11,921 bases of DNA from Candidatus Methanophagales archaeon ANME-1-THS (GCA_004212135.1 RXIE01000037.1:1-11921), one strand, 5' to 3'. Shown: positions 1-6,747, numbered from the stretch's first letter. Numbers and translations: made by a program. Notes: generated from the letters alone by a model not told the origin.

Positions 1-214
1 TGGACCTTAGAAGAGTTGTTACGGTTTAAACCACCCCCGTAGCAGGTGAATATCAGGAATATGCAGGGGTGCGGTAGGTCTATTTAGCGTGAGCTCTCAT
101 ATCTTACAATCAATTTGCCACGTGCAGTTTATATTGCTCGAGTGGCATTATATAATTTGTGCAACATATTCTGTTACATCTTCTCTTCCAGGTCGACAAA
201 AAGGGGACACGACC
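1..214. other. No clear gene; window edge
   Basis: I see no supportable gene here. The + strand opens with 13 codons ending in TAG at 40-42 (reading WTLEELLRFKPPP), which could be the last residues of a gene cut by the window edge but is too short to judge. An AT-rich TATA-like stretch (tatataattt, 149-158) faces the TRAM fragment that follows. The rest has stops in all frames. Confidence 0.3.
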
Positions 215-218
215 GGTT

Positions 219-308
219 TTTGTACCTAATACGAAAAAAGGCGATAGTGTGAAGATACGGGTAACAAAAGTCTCGAGGAGAGTTGGATTTGCAGAAGTCG
301 TTGCGTGA
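219..308 (+). pseudogene. 3' fragment of a TRAM-domain protein gene
   Basis: The + strand here encodes FVPNTKKGDSVKIRV and onward to the terminal FAEVVA and TGA at 306-308. This is residue-for-residue identical to the last 29 residues of the intact TRAM protein encoded at 9467-9679. Upstream of 215 the similarity stops; the frame stays open back to a TAA at 153-155 but has no ATG and no TRAM-like residues, so the first ~41 residues of the domain are missing. Both differences from the intact copy within the coding part fall at third codon positions and are silent (Pro and Val codons). A TRAM domain is a small RNA-binding beta-barrel; a 29-residue remnant would not fold as one. Most likely a dead duplicate end. 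Confidence 0.75.
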
Positions 309-345
309 TGACTCGTATTACGCTTCTCACAAAACCAATACCAGC

Positions 346-381
346 GCTATAACGATCCTATAGCTTCTCCTTTTTATTTTA
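346..381 (+). terminator. Hairpin plus T-rich tract after TRAM fragment
   Basis: GCTATA (346-351) pairs with TATAGC (359-364) across a short loop and is followed by a T-rich run to about 381. The intact TRAM gene has the same structure with a 7-bp stem, so this is a duplicated transcription terminator. The left copy has lost one closing pair of the stem. Confidence 0.55.
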
Positions 382-421
382 TTATGGTATGCGAATCAAC
401 CGTCGGAGGGTGGCACGTACC

Positions 422-508
422 TCACCGTTTTCTTGCACGGAAGCACATCGCAAGCTTGAAGATGGCTTCTTTCCTTGCTACGTCCATGAACCACACAGCC
501 TCGGGTAA
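422..508 (-). pseudogene. Possible C-terminal remnant of an unknown gene
   Basis: Read on the minus strand, this stretch gives a protein-like tail, LPEAVWFMDVARKEAIFKLA followed by a basic end (MCFRARKR) and a stop at 422. Its composition is much more like a real archaeal protein end than the + strand reading of the same bases, which is the supposed N-terminus of the MATE ORF. The frame stays open to 604, but beyond about 530 it is antisense to conserved MATE sequence, so only the tail could be genuine. I do not recognise the family. If real, it is a gene end left behind by a rearrangement between the TRAM fragment and the MATE gene. Confidence 0.25.
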
Positions 509-1898
509 TTCCCTGCCCGGTACGAGCGGGTATAAACAAACCGAAGGGGTCAAGACCTTAGTAGGTGATCCTAAGAGGGCGATTAGAAAACTCGCATTGC
601 CCATGATCGTTGCAATGTCGGTCCAAACGATCTACAATATCGTCGATGCGATCTGGGTCTCTGGCCTGGGTCCTGATGCGCTCGCTGCTGTTGGTTTTGT
701 CTTCCCCTTCTTTTTCATGATCACGGCGCTCGCCACCGGATTAGGCATTGGCAGTGGATCAGCAATCTCACGGCGAATTGGTGCTGAGGACAAACTGGGG
801 GCTGATAATGTCGCAGTTAACACGATAGCCATAATGGTGATCATTGCCGCGATCTTCAGCATTCCACTGTTCATCTTCGCGGAGCAGATACTCCTCTGCA
901 TGGGGTGCGGCGAGATCCTCGTGATGGCTGTGGAGTACGGCCGGATACTCTTCGCTGGCACGGTGCTCATTTTATTCACCCAGGTAGCCAATGCGATACT
1001 CCGGGCTGAGGGCGATGCTACGCGTGCCATGTACGCTCTGATGCTCGGGGCAGGGTTGAACATTGTGCTGGACCCGCTCTTCATTTATACCCTCGGGTTC
1101 GGTGTCGCGGGAGCTGCGTGGGCCACGCTGCTCGCCATGGCGATCTCAGCGGCGCTGATGCTCAACTGGCTGTTTATCAAAAAGGATACCTTTGTCTCAT
1201 TTACCTTCCACCGCTTTCGATTCAATCCCCACATCCTCAAGGATATCTTCAACGTCGGGATCCCGTCCTCGGTACAACAGTTGTCCATCTCATTCACCAT
1301 GCTGATCCTTAACCTCATCATCGTCGGCGTTGCGAGCACGGATGGAGTCGCGGTCTATTCGACAGGCTGGCGAGTGGTCACCATTGCGATTCTTCCTTTA
1401 CTGGGCATTGCAAGCGCGGTAGTGCCCGTAACTGGTGCAGCGTTTGGTGCACGTTCCTATGAGCGGCTGAATACCAGCTATATGTACGCGATCAGGATCG
1501 GCATTAGCATTGAGATTGTGGTCGCGGTGGCAACGTTCGTCTTAGCACCGTGGATTACCGCGGTGTTCACCACCGCGGAGGGTGGCGTTCGGATTGCCGC
1601 TGATCTCGAGCTGTTTTTCAAGATCGTCTGTTTGTTTTATCCCGGTGCAGCGCTGGGTATCATATCCTCATCCCTCTTTCAGGGTACGGGCAAGGGGCTC
1701 TATTCGCTCATCGTGACACTCCTCCGCACGATCGTCTTGACACCGCTGTTAGCCGTGGTCTTCGCCTCTATCATCGGCATTGGTCTCGTGGGGATCTGGT
1801 GGGGGCTCGTGGCTGCGAATCTGCTGGGATCAATAGTAGCCTTCACGTGGGGTAAACTGTATATCCGCAGTCTGCATACCGCATTCACAACCGGATGA
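486..1898 (+). CDS. MATE family efflux transporter
   Basis: A multidrug and toxin extrusion (MATE) transporter, a membrane antiporter that exports cationic compounds using a Na+ or H+ gradient. The protein has about twelve hydrophobic segments in two homologous halves. The typical entry motif GVKTLVGDPKRAI leads into TM1 (LALPMIVAMSVQTIYNIVDA), followed by GLGIGSGSAISRRIGA and, later, ILRAEGDATRAMYALMLGA; the second half has GIPSSVQQLSISF and SSSLFQGTGKGLYSL. From this start the protein is 470 residues, normal for the family. The frame is open from 384, but the extra 34 residues are low complexity and overlap a repeat boundary and a possible gene remnant, so I chose the ATG at 486; even this leaves about 17 unusual residues before the conserved part. 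No Shine-Dalgarno sequence is visible. Function is confident to family; the substrate is unknown. Confidence 0.93.
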   Translation: MNHTASGNSLPGTSGYKQTEGVKTLVGDPKRAIRKLALPMIVAMSVQTIYNIVDAIWVSGLGPDALAAVGFVFPFFFMITALATGLGIGSGSAISRRIGAEDKLGADNVAVNTIAIMVIIAAIFSIPLFIFAEQILLCMGCGEILVMAVEYGRILFAGTVLILFTQVANAILRAEGDATRAMYALMLGAGLNIVLDPLFIYTLGFGVAGAAWATLLAMAISAALMLNWLFIKKDTFVSFTFHRFRFNPHILKDIFNVGIPSSVQQLSISFTMLILNLIIVGVASTDGVAVYSTGWRVVTIAILPLLGIASAVVPVTGAAFGARSYERLNTSYMYAIRIGISIEIVVAVATFVLAPWITAVFTTAEGGVRIAADLELFFKIVCLFYPGAALGIISSSLFQGTGKGLYSLIVTLLRTIVLTPLLAVVFASIIGIGLVGIWWGLVAANLLGSIVAFTWGKLYIRSLHTAFTTG

Positions 1899-2077
1899 GG
1901 TTAGGGCACCATCGGGCTCGTTTAGTCCGAGAAGGTTCGCTCCATCATCCAACAATGCGATGATCTTCTTCTTCCGGGCAGCGAAAAAATTTAAGTACCG
2001 GTATAGAACGGATGAGCAATGAACGAAGACTGAAATGATGAAGACAAAGTGATAGAAGCTGCGTTTGGTGCCGCTTT
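1899..2077. other. Intergenic stretch with TATA-like site
   Basis: No gene seen. A TATA-like sequence (aaatttaag, 1987-1995) faces right, but no ORF with a start lies 25-60 bases downstream; only an 8-codon reading from the ATG near 2012 follows. A C-box-like ATGATGA lies at 2035-2041, without a well-placed D box. Confidence 0.3.
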
Positions 2078-2092
2078 ATGAACTTCGTTCAT
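2078..2092. terminator. Short perfect hairpin at a gene end
   Basis: ATGAAC (2078-2083) and GTTCAT (2087-2092) form a perfect 6-bp stem with a TTC loop. The hairpin overlaps the stop codon of the minus-strand gene at 2089. There is no long T-tract beyond it on the minus strand, so termination is only a guess; it could equally affect mRNA 3'-end stability. Confidence 0.3.
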
Positions 2093-2349
2093 CGTAAGGG
2101 GCAGAGTGATAACTCGGCCTGAGACGAGTCCGCTAACCTCTTTCGTCTCCGCAGCTCGGTGAGCTCGATCCCAAAGAGCTCCTCAAGTAGTCGGATGCTC
2201 GTCTCATAGGATAAGGACGTGATGCGGAGCATGAGCCCGCAGTGATCCTCGGTGAACTCGATCCAGCCCTCTGCCATGATATCATTGAGTGCTTCGCCGT
2301 GCTGCACTAACTCACCATTCACCACGCGGCACTGAATCGCTGAGGTCAT
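2089..2349 (-). CDS. Small conserved-looking hypothetical protein
   Basis: An 86-residue acidic soluble protein from the ATG at 2349. The frame is open to a TTG at 2361, which would add four residues; neither start has a clear ribosome-binding site. The first half looks like beta strands (IQCRVVNGELVQHGEALNDI, GWIEFTEDHCGLMLRITSL) and the second like an amphipathic helix (SYETSIRLLEELFGIELTEL) ending in a basic RRRKR patch. Codon usage and composition are protein-like and the opposite strand has no competitor. I do not recognise the family. It has no close partner on its strand; its neighbour is the convergent MATE gene. Confidence 0.6.
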   Translation of the reverse strand: MTSAIQCRVVNGELVQHGEALNDIMAEGWIEFTEDHCGLMLRITSLSYETSIRLLEELFGIELTELRRRKRLADSSQAELSLCPLR

Positions 2350-2361
2350 CTCGAGAGCCAA

Positions 2362-2857
2362 CTACTGAAGAAGAAAAAAAAGGTTCTCACATAATTGAGT
2401 ATCGTTCTCATATGATATTTTTTCAAATATTTGACAGTTATTTTTATGATTCGTCACTCATTCGGTTCGTAACTATCTTCTGTATGATCGCCCAAAGTCA
2501 CGCTGCCGGGGTCGTGGCAAAACGCATACCAACATACTCCTCGGGGTATAGGTGATCACGGCATGTCTCTGTTGCCCTCCTCGCGTCCCTAAGAAGCGCC
2601 TTTTCGGGGCGAGAGGTCCATTTTTGCATCCGCATCCTTTGCTCATGGTAATGGCAGAGAAGCTTGCAGGGTTCGCAGGAAAGATGCCCAAAGGAAGAAA
2701 CACGCATGTCTACAATTACCTTTTTCATGACCACACGCTTTCTCATACTGTACTACTCGCCTGAGGTCTTGAGTGAAGCGCTACTGATAGATTGAGGATA
2801 CGTGCCTGTTTTTAGCAGGTGAGTTACAGGATACTTAAAAGATGAGGAGGTGAACAG
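2362..2857. other. ~500-bp stretch without a supportable gene
   Basis: The first ~100 bases are AT-rich and the rest is mixed. Several 60-80 codon ORFs overlap here on both strands, but none has protein-like composition, a ribosome-binding site or a recognisable motif. One minus-strand reading begins MKKVIVDMRV near 2725, which resembles a PIN-domain start, but the pattern is lost at once. A CCTG...CAGG hairpin sits at 2803-2818. A TATA-like cttaaaag (2834-2841) lies only about 20 bases before the next ATG, which does not fit its clear Shine-Dalgarno sequence. Confidence 0.5.
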
Positions 2858-3184
2858 ATGGAAGAAGGAAAACCAACGGAATTGAAGGAGTTGTTTGTCT
2901 ACGAGCACGATGCAAGCCGACTTGAGCTCTTTGTTCGAATCGTGTATGCGTGGATCTGCATCGGCGTGGTATTAGTGGTATACGGCTTCATTGCAGGAAT
3001 ATGCATGCTTATTCAGTGGTTTGTGATATTGATATTTGGACGCAGACACGAAGGATTAAGCACCTTCATAAAAGGGTATCTCGAATATTACGTGCATGTG
3101 CTCAGCTATTATTACTTTATGACTGACGACAGACCGGGTATAATGCCAACACCGGTAACTATCCACGAGAAGAAACGAATCTGA
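2858..3184 (+). CDS. DUF4389 domain membrane protein
   Basis: A 108-residue protein fitting the DUF4389 family, of unknown biochemical role. A polar N-terminus (1-20) precedes RLELFVRIVYAWI, two close hydrophobic segments (about 25-46 and 47-60, with GFIAGICMLIQWFVILIFG), then the family-like GRRHEGLSTFIKGYLEYYV and YYYFMTDDRPG. The core after the second membrane segment (grouping G-R-x-x-x-G-L, then Y-x-x-x-TDxxP) is what suggests the family. The start is well defined: AGGAGGTGA at 2845-2853 lies five bases before the ATG. It is the first of three + strand membrane-protein genes, but spacing to the next is 150 bp, so they are probably not one transcript. Confidence 0.8.
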   Translation: MEEGKPTELKELFVYEHDASRLELFVRIVYAWICIGVVLVVYGFIAGICMLIQWFVILIFGRRHEGLSTFIKGYLEYYVHVLSYYYFMTDDRPGIMPTPVTIHEKKRI

Positions 3185-3336
3185 GGTGTAGATCAAAAAC
3201 GCTCAGCCAAAACTAGTGCTTACAGCACAAGCTCGTTTGAGATATACTGCACAAAAGTTCGATACTGGCGAGTGATAGCCACATCCAAACTTATGAAAAT
3301 GGTTCTTTTACTATGTTTATTATCCACCTGTCAACC

Positions 3337-3852
3337 ATGAAGAACCTCTCGATCTCATACAAGATCTATATCGCGCTCATCATACTCCTCGTGATTCTGG
3401 CGGCAGGCAATGTCTTCCTGCCTCAAGCGTTGCCGGAACAGGAACTCCCCGCGTCAAAGCCCGTGCTTGCCCTTGTAAATGCCGCTCTTATGCTCGTTCT
3501 CTACGGGGGCCTGGGTCTGCTTGGATTGAAGCTTGCACAAAAACTCGGCTTTCCCAATCTCTGGGATGAAAACGTCTCCTTGAAAGGAAAATGGCAAAAC
3601 CAGATATTCTGGATCGCCGCTATCTTCTCAGCTCTGGTATTCGCTTTGGGACATCTTCCCGCAGTGATGATCCTCTTCGAGTTCAAGACGATCGCCGAAA
3701 TACCGGCTGCACTGATGAGCGAAATCATTCTTCTTAACGGCATAGTTTCGCTCTTCGCGGCCCATTATCTCAAGAAATATGGATTTTTGGCTCCTGTAGG
3801 GATACATTTCTGGACTGATATCGTCTGGCATGTGGTGTGGGGAGCACGGTGA
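3337..3852 (+). CDS. CPBP-family protein lacking the EExxxR motif
   Basis: Resembles CPBP (CAAX protease and bacteriocin-processing) intramembrane proteins. From the ATG at 3337 it has 171 residues. An N-terminal membrane segment (8-28) and another (43-65) lead to LWDENV (75-80); then KWQNQIFWIAAIFSALVFAL reaches the FALGH motif (His106), and a C-terminal GIHFWTDIVWH carries His157 and Asp161. In active members the EExxxR motif lies between the first half and the FxxxH motif. Here ENVSLKGKWQNQ runs straight on, so that helix is absent, consistent with an in-frame internal deletion near 3577-3590. With the glutamates gone it is probably not a protease. The frame is also open from 3313, but cttatgaa at 3290-3297 would place the transcript start near 3320, favouring 3337. 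Active-site loss is seen; the inactivity is inferred. Confidence 0.75.
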   Translation: MKNLSISYKIYIALIILLVILAAGNVFLPQALPEQELPASKPVLALVNAALMLVLYGGLGLLGLKLAQKLGFPNLWDENVSLKGKWQNQIFWIAAIFSALVFALGHLPAVMILFEFKTIAEIPAALMSEIILLNGIVSLFAAHYLKKYGFLAPVGIHFWTDIVWHVVWGAR

Positions 3853-3930
3853 TGGTGAGCGGAGGAGATGGAAGGTCCTGGTGTTAAGCTGGTTGCCTCG
3901 GGTCTCGCTACCGAGATGAGAAGAGAAGGG

Positions 3931-3960
3931 AATAAATACTGATACTACCGAGTATCAGTA
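3931..3960 (+). promoter_or_regulatory. TATA box with perfect palindromic operator
   Basis: A TATA-like aataaata (3931-3938) sits about 26 bases before the ATG at 3960, which predicts a leaderless transcript starting at or near the start codon. Overlapping it and filling the gap to the start is a perfect inverted repeat: TACTGATACT (3937-3946), ACCG spacer, AGTATCAGTA (3951-3960). A dimeric repressor bound there would cover the transcription start. The convergent winged-helix gene at 4658 is the nearest candidate regulator. No second copy was found in the window. Confidence 0.7.
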
Positions 3961-4622
3961 TGCGAACAAGTGAACTGATGATCGGGGCGATGGTGCTCCT
4001 CAGCTTCATGATCAGCATCGCGGTCTATCCCTCTATGCCAGCCCAGATGGCAACGCACTGGAATGCCGAGGGCGAGGTTGATGGCTCTATGCCCCGCTTC
4101 TGGGGCTTATTTCTTCTGCCTTTTATCTTTGCAGGGCTCGCGTTGCTCTTTCTCGCGATACCCCGAATCGACCCGTTACAGGCAAACATCGAACAATTTA
4201 GACGATATTATGACGGGTTCGTCATTCTCTTCTTCATCTTCTTGCTCTCGATCTATACGCACACGATCCTCTGGAATACCGGCATTGAGATCAGTCCGAA
4301 CATCACGTTTCCGATCGGTGTGGGGATCCTGCTGTACTACAGTGGCATCCTCCTCGAGCATGCAAAGAGGAACTGGTTCATCGGGATACGAACCCCGTGG
4401 ACCTTAAGCAATGACCGGGTCTGGGAACGAACGCATCAGCGGGGTGCAAAGTTGTTTAAGCTCGCCGGTATAATTGCCGTTGCAGGTGTATTTTTCGAGC
4501 GCTATGCGCTGTTCTTCGTGCTTGTGCCGGTGATTTTAGTAGCTCTTTATACCATCAGTTACTCTTACTTCGTCTATCAAAAAGAACTGGGTAACCGTAT
4601 AGAGGATGCTCGAAAGGGATAG
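3960..4622 (+). CDS. SdpI-family membrane protein (DUF1648 + SdpI)
   Basis: A 220-residue membrane protein with the arrangement of SdpI-type proteins: an N-terminal DUF1648 region (residues 1-60; MIGAMVLLSFMISIAVYPSM then the hallmark PAQMATHWNAEGEVDG), membrane segments at about 50-67, 87-104 and 115-130, and an SdpI-like C-terminal part with NWFIGIRTPWTLSNDRVWER and THQRGAKLFKLAGI, followed by two more hydrophobic segments. In Bacillus subtilis SdpI gives immunity to the toxic peptide SDP; most archaeal homologues have no tested role. The start is fixed by the TATA box and palindrome immediately upstream. It is convergent with a winged-helix regulator 35 bases beyond its stop and follows a CPBP-like gene, another family often tied to peptide immunity. 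Family is confident; an immunity role is inference. Confidence 0.88.
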   Translation: MRTSELMIGAMVLLSFMISIAVYPSMPAQMATHWNAEGEVDGSMPRFWGLFLLPFIFAGLALLFLAIPRIDPLQANIEQFRRYYDGFVILFFIFLLSIYTHTILWNTGIEISPNITFPIGVGILLYYSGILLEHAKRNWFIGIRTPWTLSNDRVWERTHQRGAKLFKLAGIIAVAGVFFERYALFFVLVPVILVALYTISYSYFVYQKELGNRIEDARKG

Positions 4623-4657
4623 GGCAATCGCTCGCGCAGACATGTTTGAAACAGTGC

Positions 4658-5017
4658 TCAAGGCCTCACCATCTTGATTTGCTCAGGGAGCAAGATCTTC
4701 TTCATCTGCTGGTATTCGCGTAAAAATTCTTTCCCTTTTGCCGTTGACTGGTATACCGGGCCGGAACGCTCTAACAACCCTCTGGTCTCCAGATAGGTAA
4801 GATAATTCCTTACGCGTGTGAAATTGAGGTTCGCTTTGTATACAATCTCAGTTTTATTTGCCCCATTCCGTGCTACAAAGAGTATATCGGCCATTATATC
4901 GAGTTTGCTCCTTTGCTCTCGGCTTTTACTTTGATGATCGCCTTCATTCATCAACTGATCTAGAGCTCCAAATCCTTCTTGTAGTTCCACGAGATTCTCG
5001 CTTCGTAATTCCACCAT
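4658..5017 (-). CDS. Winged-helix transcriptional regulator
   Basis: A 119-residue DNA-binding protein of the archaeal winged-helix type (HTH_45 / ArnR1-like). After a polar 35-residue N-terminus, residues about 36-105 form the domain: RSKLDIMADILFVARNGANK (helix 1), TEIVYKANLNFTRVRNYLTY (helix-turn-helix) and LETRGLLERSGPVYQSTAKG (wing), then a helix KEFLREYQQMKKIL. Such proteins usually act as repressors or sensors of nearby genes. The most likely target here is the palindrome at 3937-3960 in front of the convergent SdpI-type gene, but a palindromic site needs a dimer and this is inferred only from proximity. The start at 5017 has no Shine-Dalgarno sequence; residues 23 and 42 are alternative methionines that still leave all or most of the domain intact. 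Confidence 0.85.
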   Translation of the reverse strand: MVELRSENLVELQEGFGALDQLMNEGDHQSKSREQRSKLDIMADILFVARNGANKTEIVYKANLNFTRVRNYLTYLETRGLLERSGPVYQSTAKGKEFLREYQQMKKILLPEQIKMVRP

Positions 5018-5342
5018 ACGCGTTATTTTTTGCCGTTCTATCCCGGTCGCCGTTTTCTATCCGTTTTTATCTTCTTCAGTCTTTAAAAGCTTTTTCATTG
5101 CTTAAATTTTAATTTCAATTGATGAAAAAGCACCAAATCCTGAAATATCTACTTTCAAAGGTCTTTTTACTGTTTAGCTCATACTGTAACTTTTCTATAC
5201 CTCATCTGGAGATTTGATTGCAGACGATGGATAAAAAATTTACCCTATTCTCGTTCGCTCCTCTTCAAGTCTTTACACGCATAGAGCCTTTCCGGTGATC
5301 GCAGCGATTCATAAGCTCAGTTTGATGCTCCGCAACCGCTCA
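5018..5342. other. Intergenic region with promoter for the regulator gene
   Basis: A good minus-strand TATA box (gcttttaaag, 5081-5090) lies about 70 bases before the start at 5017, predicting a ~43-base leader for the winged-helix gene. The remaining ~240 bases up to the DUF2299 stop are AT-rich and hold no ORF with a ribosome-binding site. A TTGATGA...CTGA pair at 5119-5145 recalls a C/D box but lacks the second half. Confidence 0.45.
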
Positions 5343-5873
5343 TTATCGTATGTAAAACGAGTAGGGTGGTTCTTGAGGTACTTCAGGCACTTCAAGTGCT
5401 TCAGGTACTTCAGGTAGTATGGTATACTTCGCAATCAAGCAAGGAATCATGATCATCGCTTTAAACATTGCGTACATCGTATTCATCAATCTATCTTTCG
5501 TAAGTCCGTCATAAAATATTGGCCGGGATTTAATAAGCACTTCGCGTACATTATCTGGCGGATCGGGGGTTATATCGAAATCGCCAATATCACCGTTCTT
5601 CAATAATTCTAAACTCAAATCCCAGAAGAATTCCTGCTTCTTCTCGTAATCCAACTGATCGATCTTACTGCTCAGCGGTCCCAGAATCACATGTGTACCC
5701 ACCACAATGCTATCATGCCAGTCCACCTTCTGGACGATATTAACGTTCAAGGTGCCGTGTTGTACATAGAAATTGAATTGGGCCTGGGGATCGAGTGCTT
5801 CTTGCGGGAAGATGTTCTCCTCTCTTAGCCATCGTCCGATTTTATCTTTTACGAGTTTGATCCTCTCATCCAT
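5343..5873 (-). CDS. DUF2299 family protein
   Basis: A 176-residue protein matching the archaeal DUF2299 family, of unknown function and with a fold likely related to small substrate- or protein-binding chaperones. Family features are the opening amphipathic helix (IKLVKDKIGRWLREE), ALDPQAQFNFYV, VNIVQKVDWHDSIVVGTHV, the KKQEFFWDLSLELL helix and the well-conserved IFYDGLTKDRLMNTMYAMFK. The last ~25 residues are an added Pro-Glu-Val tail built from a 9-bp tandem repeat. I placed the start at the ATG at 5873 (MDERIKL); an in-frame ATG at 5885 adds MVCT. A TATA-like minus-strand element (tttttaaaag, about 5917-5926) supports a short leader. It is divergent from the PAC2 gene. Confidence 0.85.
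   Translation of the reverse strand: MDERIKLVKDKIGRWLREENIFPQEALDPQAQFNFYVQHGTLNVNIVQKVDWHDSIVVGTHVILGPLSSKIDQLDYEKKQEFFWDLSLELLKNGDIGDFDITPDPPDNVREVLIKSRPIFYDGLTKDRLMNTMYAMFKAMIMIPCLIAKYTILPEVPEALEVPEVPQEPPYSFYIR
5372..5416 (-). repeat. Five 9-bp tandem repeats in the DUF2299 C-terminus
   Basis: On the + strand the unit is CTTCAGGTA, present five times head to tail with small variations (cttgaggta, cttcaggca, cttcaagtg, cttcaggta, cttcaggta). The period is a multiple of three, so on the minus strand it encodes successive PEV / PEA / LEV / PEV / PQ triplets. It is a slippage-prone coding microsatellite making a flexible acidic, proline-rich tail. Confidence 0.85.
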
Positions 5874-5924
5874 GGTGCACACCATACTTAGGATGAAACG
5901 TGGAGCATAAAACGTCTTTTAAAA

Positions 5925-5936
5925 AAGGTTAACCTT
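5925..5936. promoter_or_regulatory. 12-bp palindrome in divergent promoter
   Basis: AAGGTTAACCTT is a perfect palindrome located between the divergent DUF2299 and PAC2 starts. It directly abuts the minus-strand TATA-like stretch and lies about 32 bases before the PAC2 ATG, so one bound protein could affect both genes. Only one copy was seen in the window; chance occurrence of a 12-bp palindrome is possible. Confidence 0.35.
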
Positions 5937-5967
5937 GTTTTTAACTGCATGAACGTAGATTATACGT

Positions 5968-6747
5968 ATGCATCTCAAAATCTATGAAGAGCCACAACTG
6001 CGGAACCCGCGGGTTATTGTCGGATTACCGGGCATAGGGAATGTGGCAAAAATCTCTGCGGATTACCTCATCAAGCAGCTCGATGCGAGACTGTTCGCAG
6101 CGTTTTATTCCCCGGTATTCCCTCCATACGTCCTGGTTGGTAAGGGCCGGTACGTTGAGCTTCTTAACAATGAATTTTATTACTGGAAGGCCACCCGTTC
6201 GAGCTCTGATTTGATCATCCTCACGGGAAATACGCAAGCATCAACTCCGAAGGCGCAGTATGTAGTGGCAGAAGCGCTTCTGGACTATCTTGCTGGTTTT
6301 GAGGTAACGAAGCTTATTTCTATGGCCGCCTATGTGGTTGATAAACCGGTTGAAAAGCCGAACGTTTATGCCGCGGCGACCCACCCCGAGCTCTTAGTGG
6401 ACCTTAAACAGTACGGAGTTATCCCAATGGGCGAGGGGAGTATAGGCGGTGCGAATGGCTTGCTCGTTGGTCTCGCGCGAGCTCGGAATATCCCTGGTAT
6501 TTGCTTGCTGAGCGAGACACTCCCGGGTTACATCACCTCTGCGGGTGGCATTCTGGCGGACCCAAAGGCTGCGCGAGCTCTTTTAGAGGTGCTCAGTAAG
6601 ATCCTCGGACTTGATATTGACCTCAGCGATTTAGCAGCGGCGGTTAGGCTCACGTATGGAGCGAGCTCTGGTATGGAGGACGAGCTGCCTGCAGAGGACG
6701 AGCCCTCTGGAATGAGTACTCGTCCGGGCGATTATAGTTATATCTAA
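5968..6747 (+). CDS. PAC2 family protein (proteasome assembly chaperone-like)
   Basis: A 259-residue cytoplasmic protein of the PAC2 / COG2047 family, related to eukaryotic PAC1-PAC2 and archaeal PbaA/PbaB. Visible signatures are the N-terminal VIVGLPGIGNVAKISADYLI (about 16-35), FPPYVLVGKGRYVELLNNEF, DLIILTGNTQASTP (about 80-93), and the central GEGSIGGANGLLVGLARARN followed by GICLLSETLPGYITSA. The PAC2 domain occupies most of the chain (about 1-225); the last ~30 residues are a disordered acidic tail. Related archaeal proteins help assemble or bind the 20S core or other complexes, but which partner this one has cannot be told. A run of six T at about 6758-6763 just past the stop may terminate transcription. 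Confidence 0.9.
   Translation: MHLKIYEEPQLRNPRVIVGLPGIGNVAKISADYLIKQLDARLFAAFYSPVFPPYVLVGKGRYVELLNNEFYYWKATRSSSDLIILTGNTQASTPKAQYVVAEALLDYLAGFEVTKLISMAAYVVDKPVEKPNVYAAATHPELLVDLKQYGVIPMGEGSIGGANGLLVGLARARNIPGICLLSETLPGYITSAGGILADPKAARALLEVLSKILGLDIDLSDLAAAVRLTYGASSGMEDELPAEDEPSGMSTRPGDYSYI

Larger units (their letters stand above)
215..381 (+). repeat. Left arm of a ~165-bp inverted repeat
   Basis: This stretch matches the reverse complement of 9391-9560. Over the first ~135 bases only two substitutions are seen by eye; small differences cluster in the terminator loop and the T-rich tail. It contains the last 29 codons of a TRAM gene, its stop codon and its 3' hairpin with T-tract. Similarity stops abruptly near 215 and near 381, so the duplicated unit is a gene end plus its terminator rather than a recognisable mobile element. 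Confidence 0.9.

Noticed and set aside
2012..2121. Possible C/D box small RNA after the MATE gene
   Set aside because: A C-box-like ATGATGA is present, but the nearest D-box-like CTGA is about 78 bases away and no D'/C' pair is seen.
2473..2764. Three overlapping ORFs of 70-82 codons on both strands
   Set aside because: None has a ribosome-binding site, protein-like composition or motif; the MKKVIVD start resembling a PIN domain is not continued.
3868..3942. 24-codon ORF after GGAGGAG ahead of the SdpI-type gene
   Set aside because: Ribosome-binding spacing is too short and the ORF ends inside the palindrome; it could be chance.
5111..5147. Possible half C/D RNA (TTGATGA...CTGA with a short terminal stem)
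   Set aside because: Only one box pair, no C' and D boxes, and an AT-rich setting where such matches are common.
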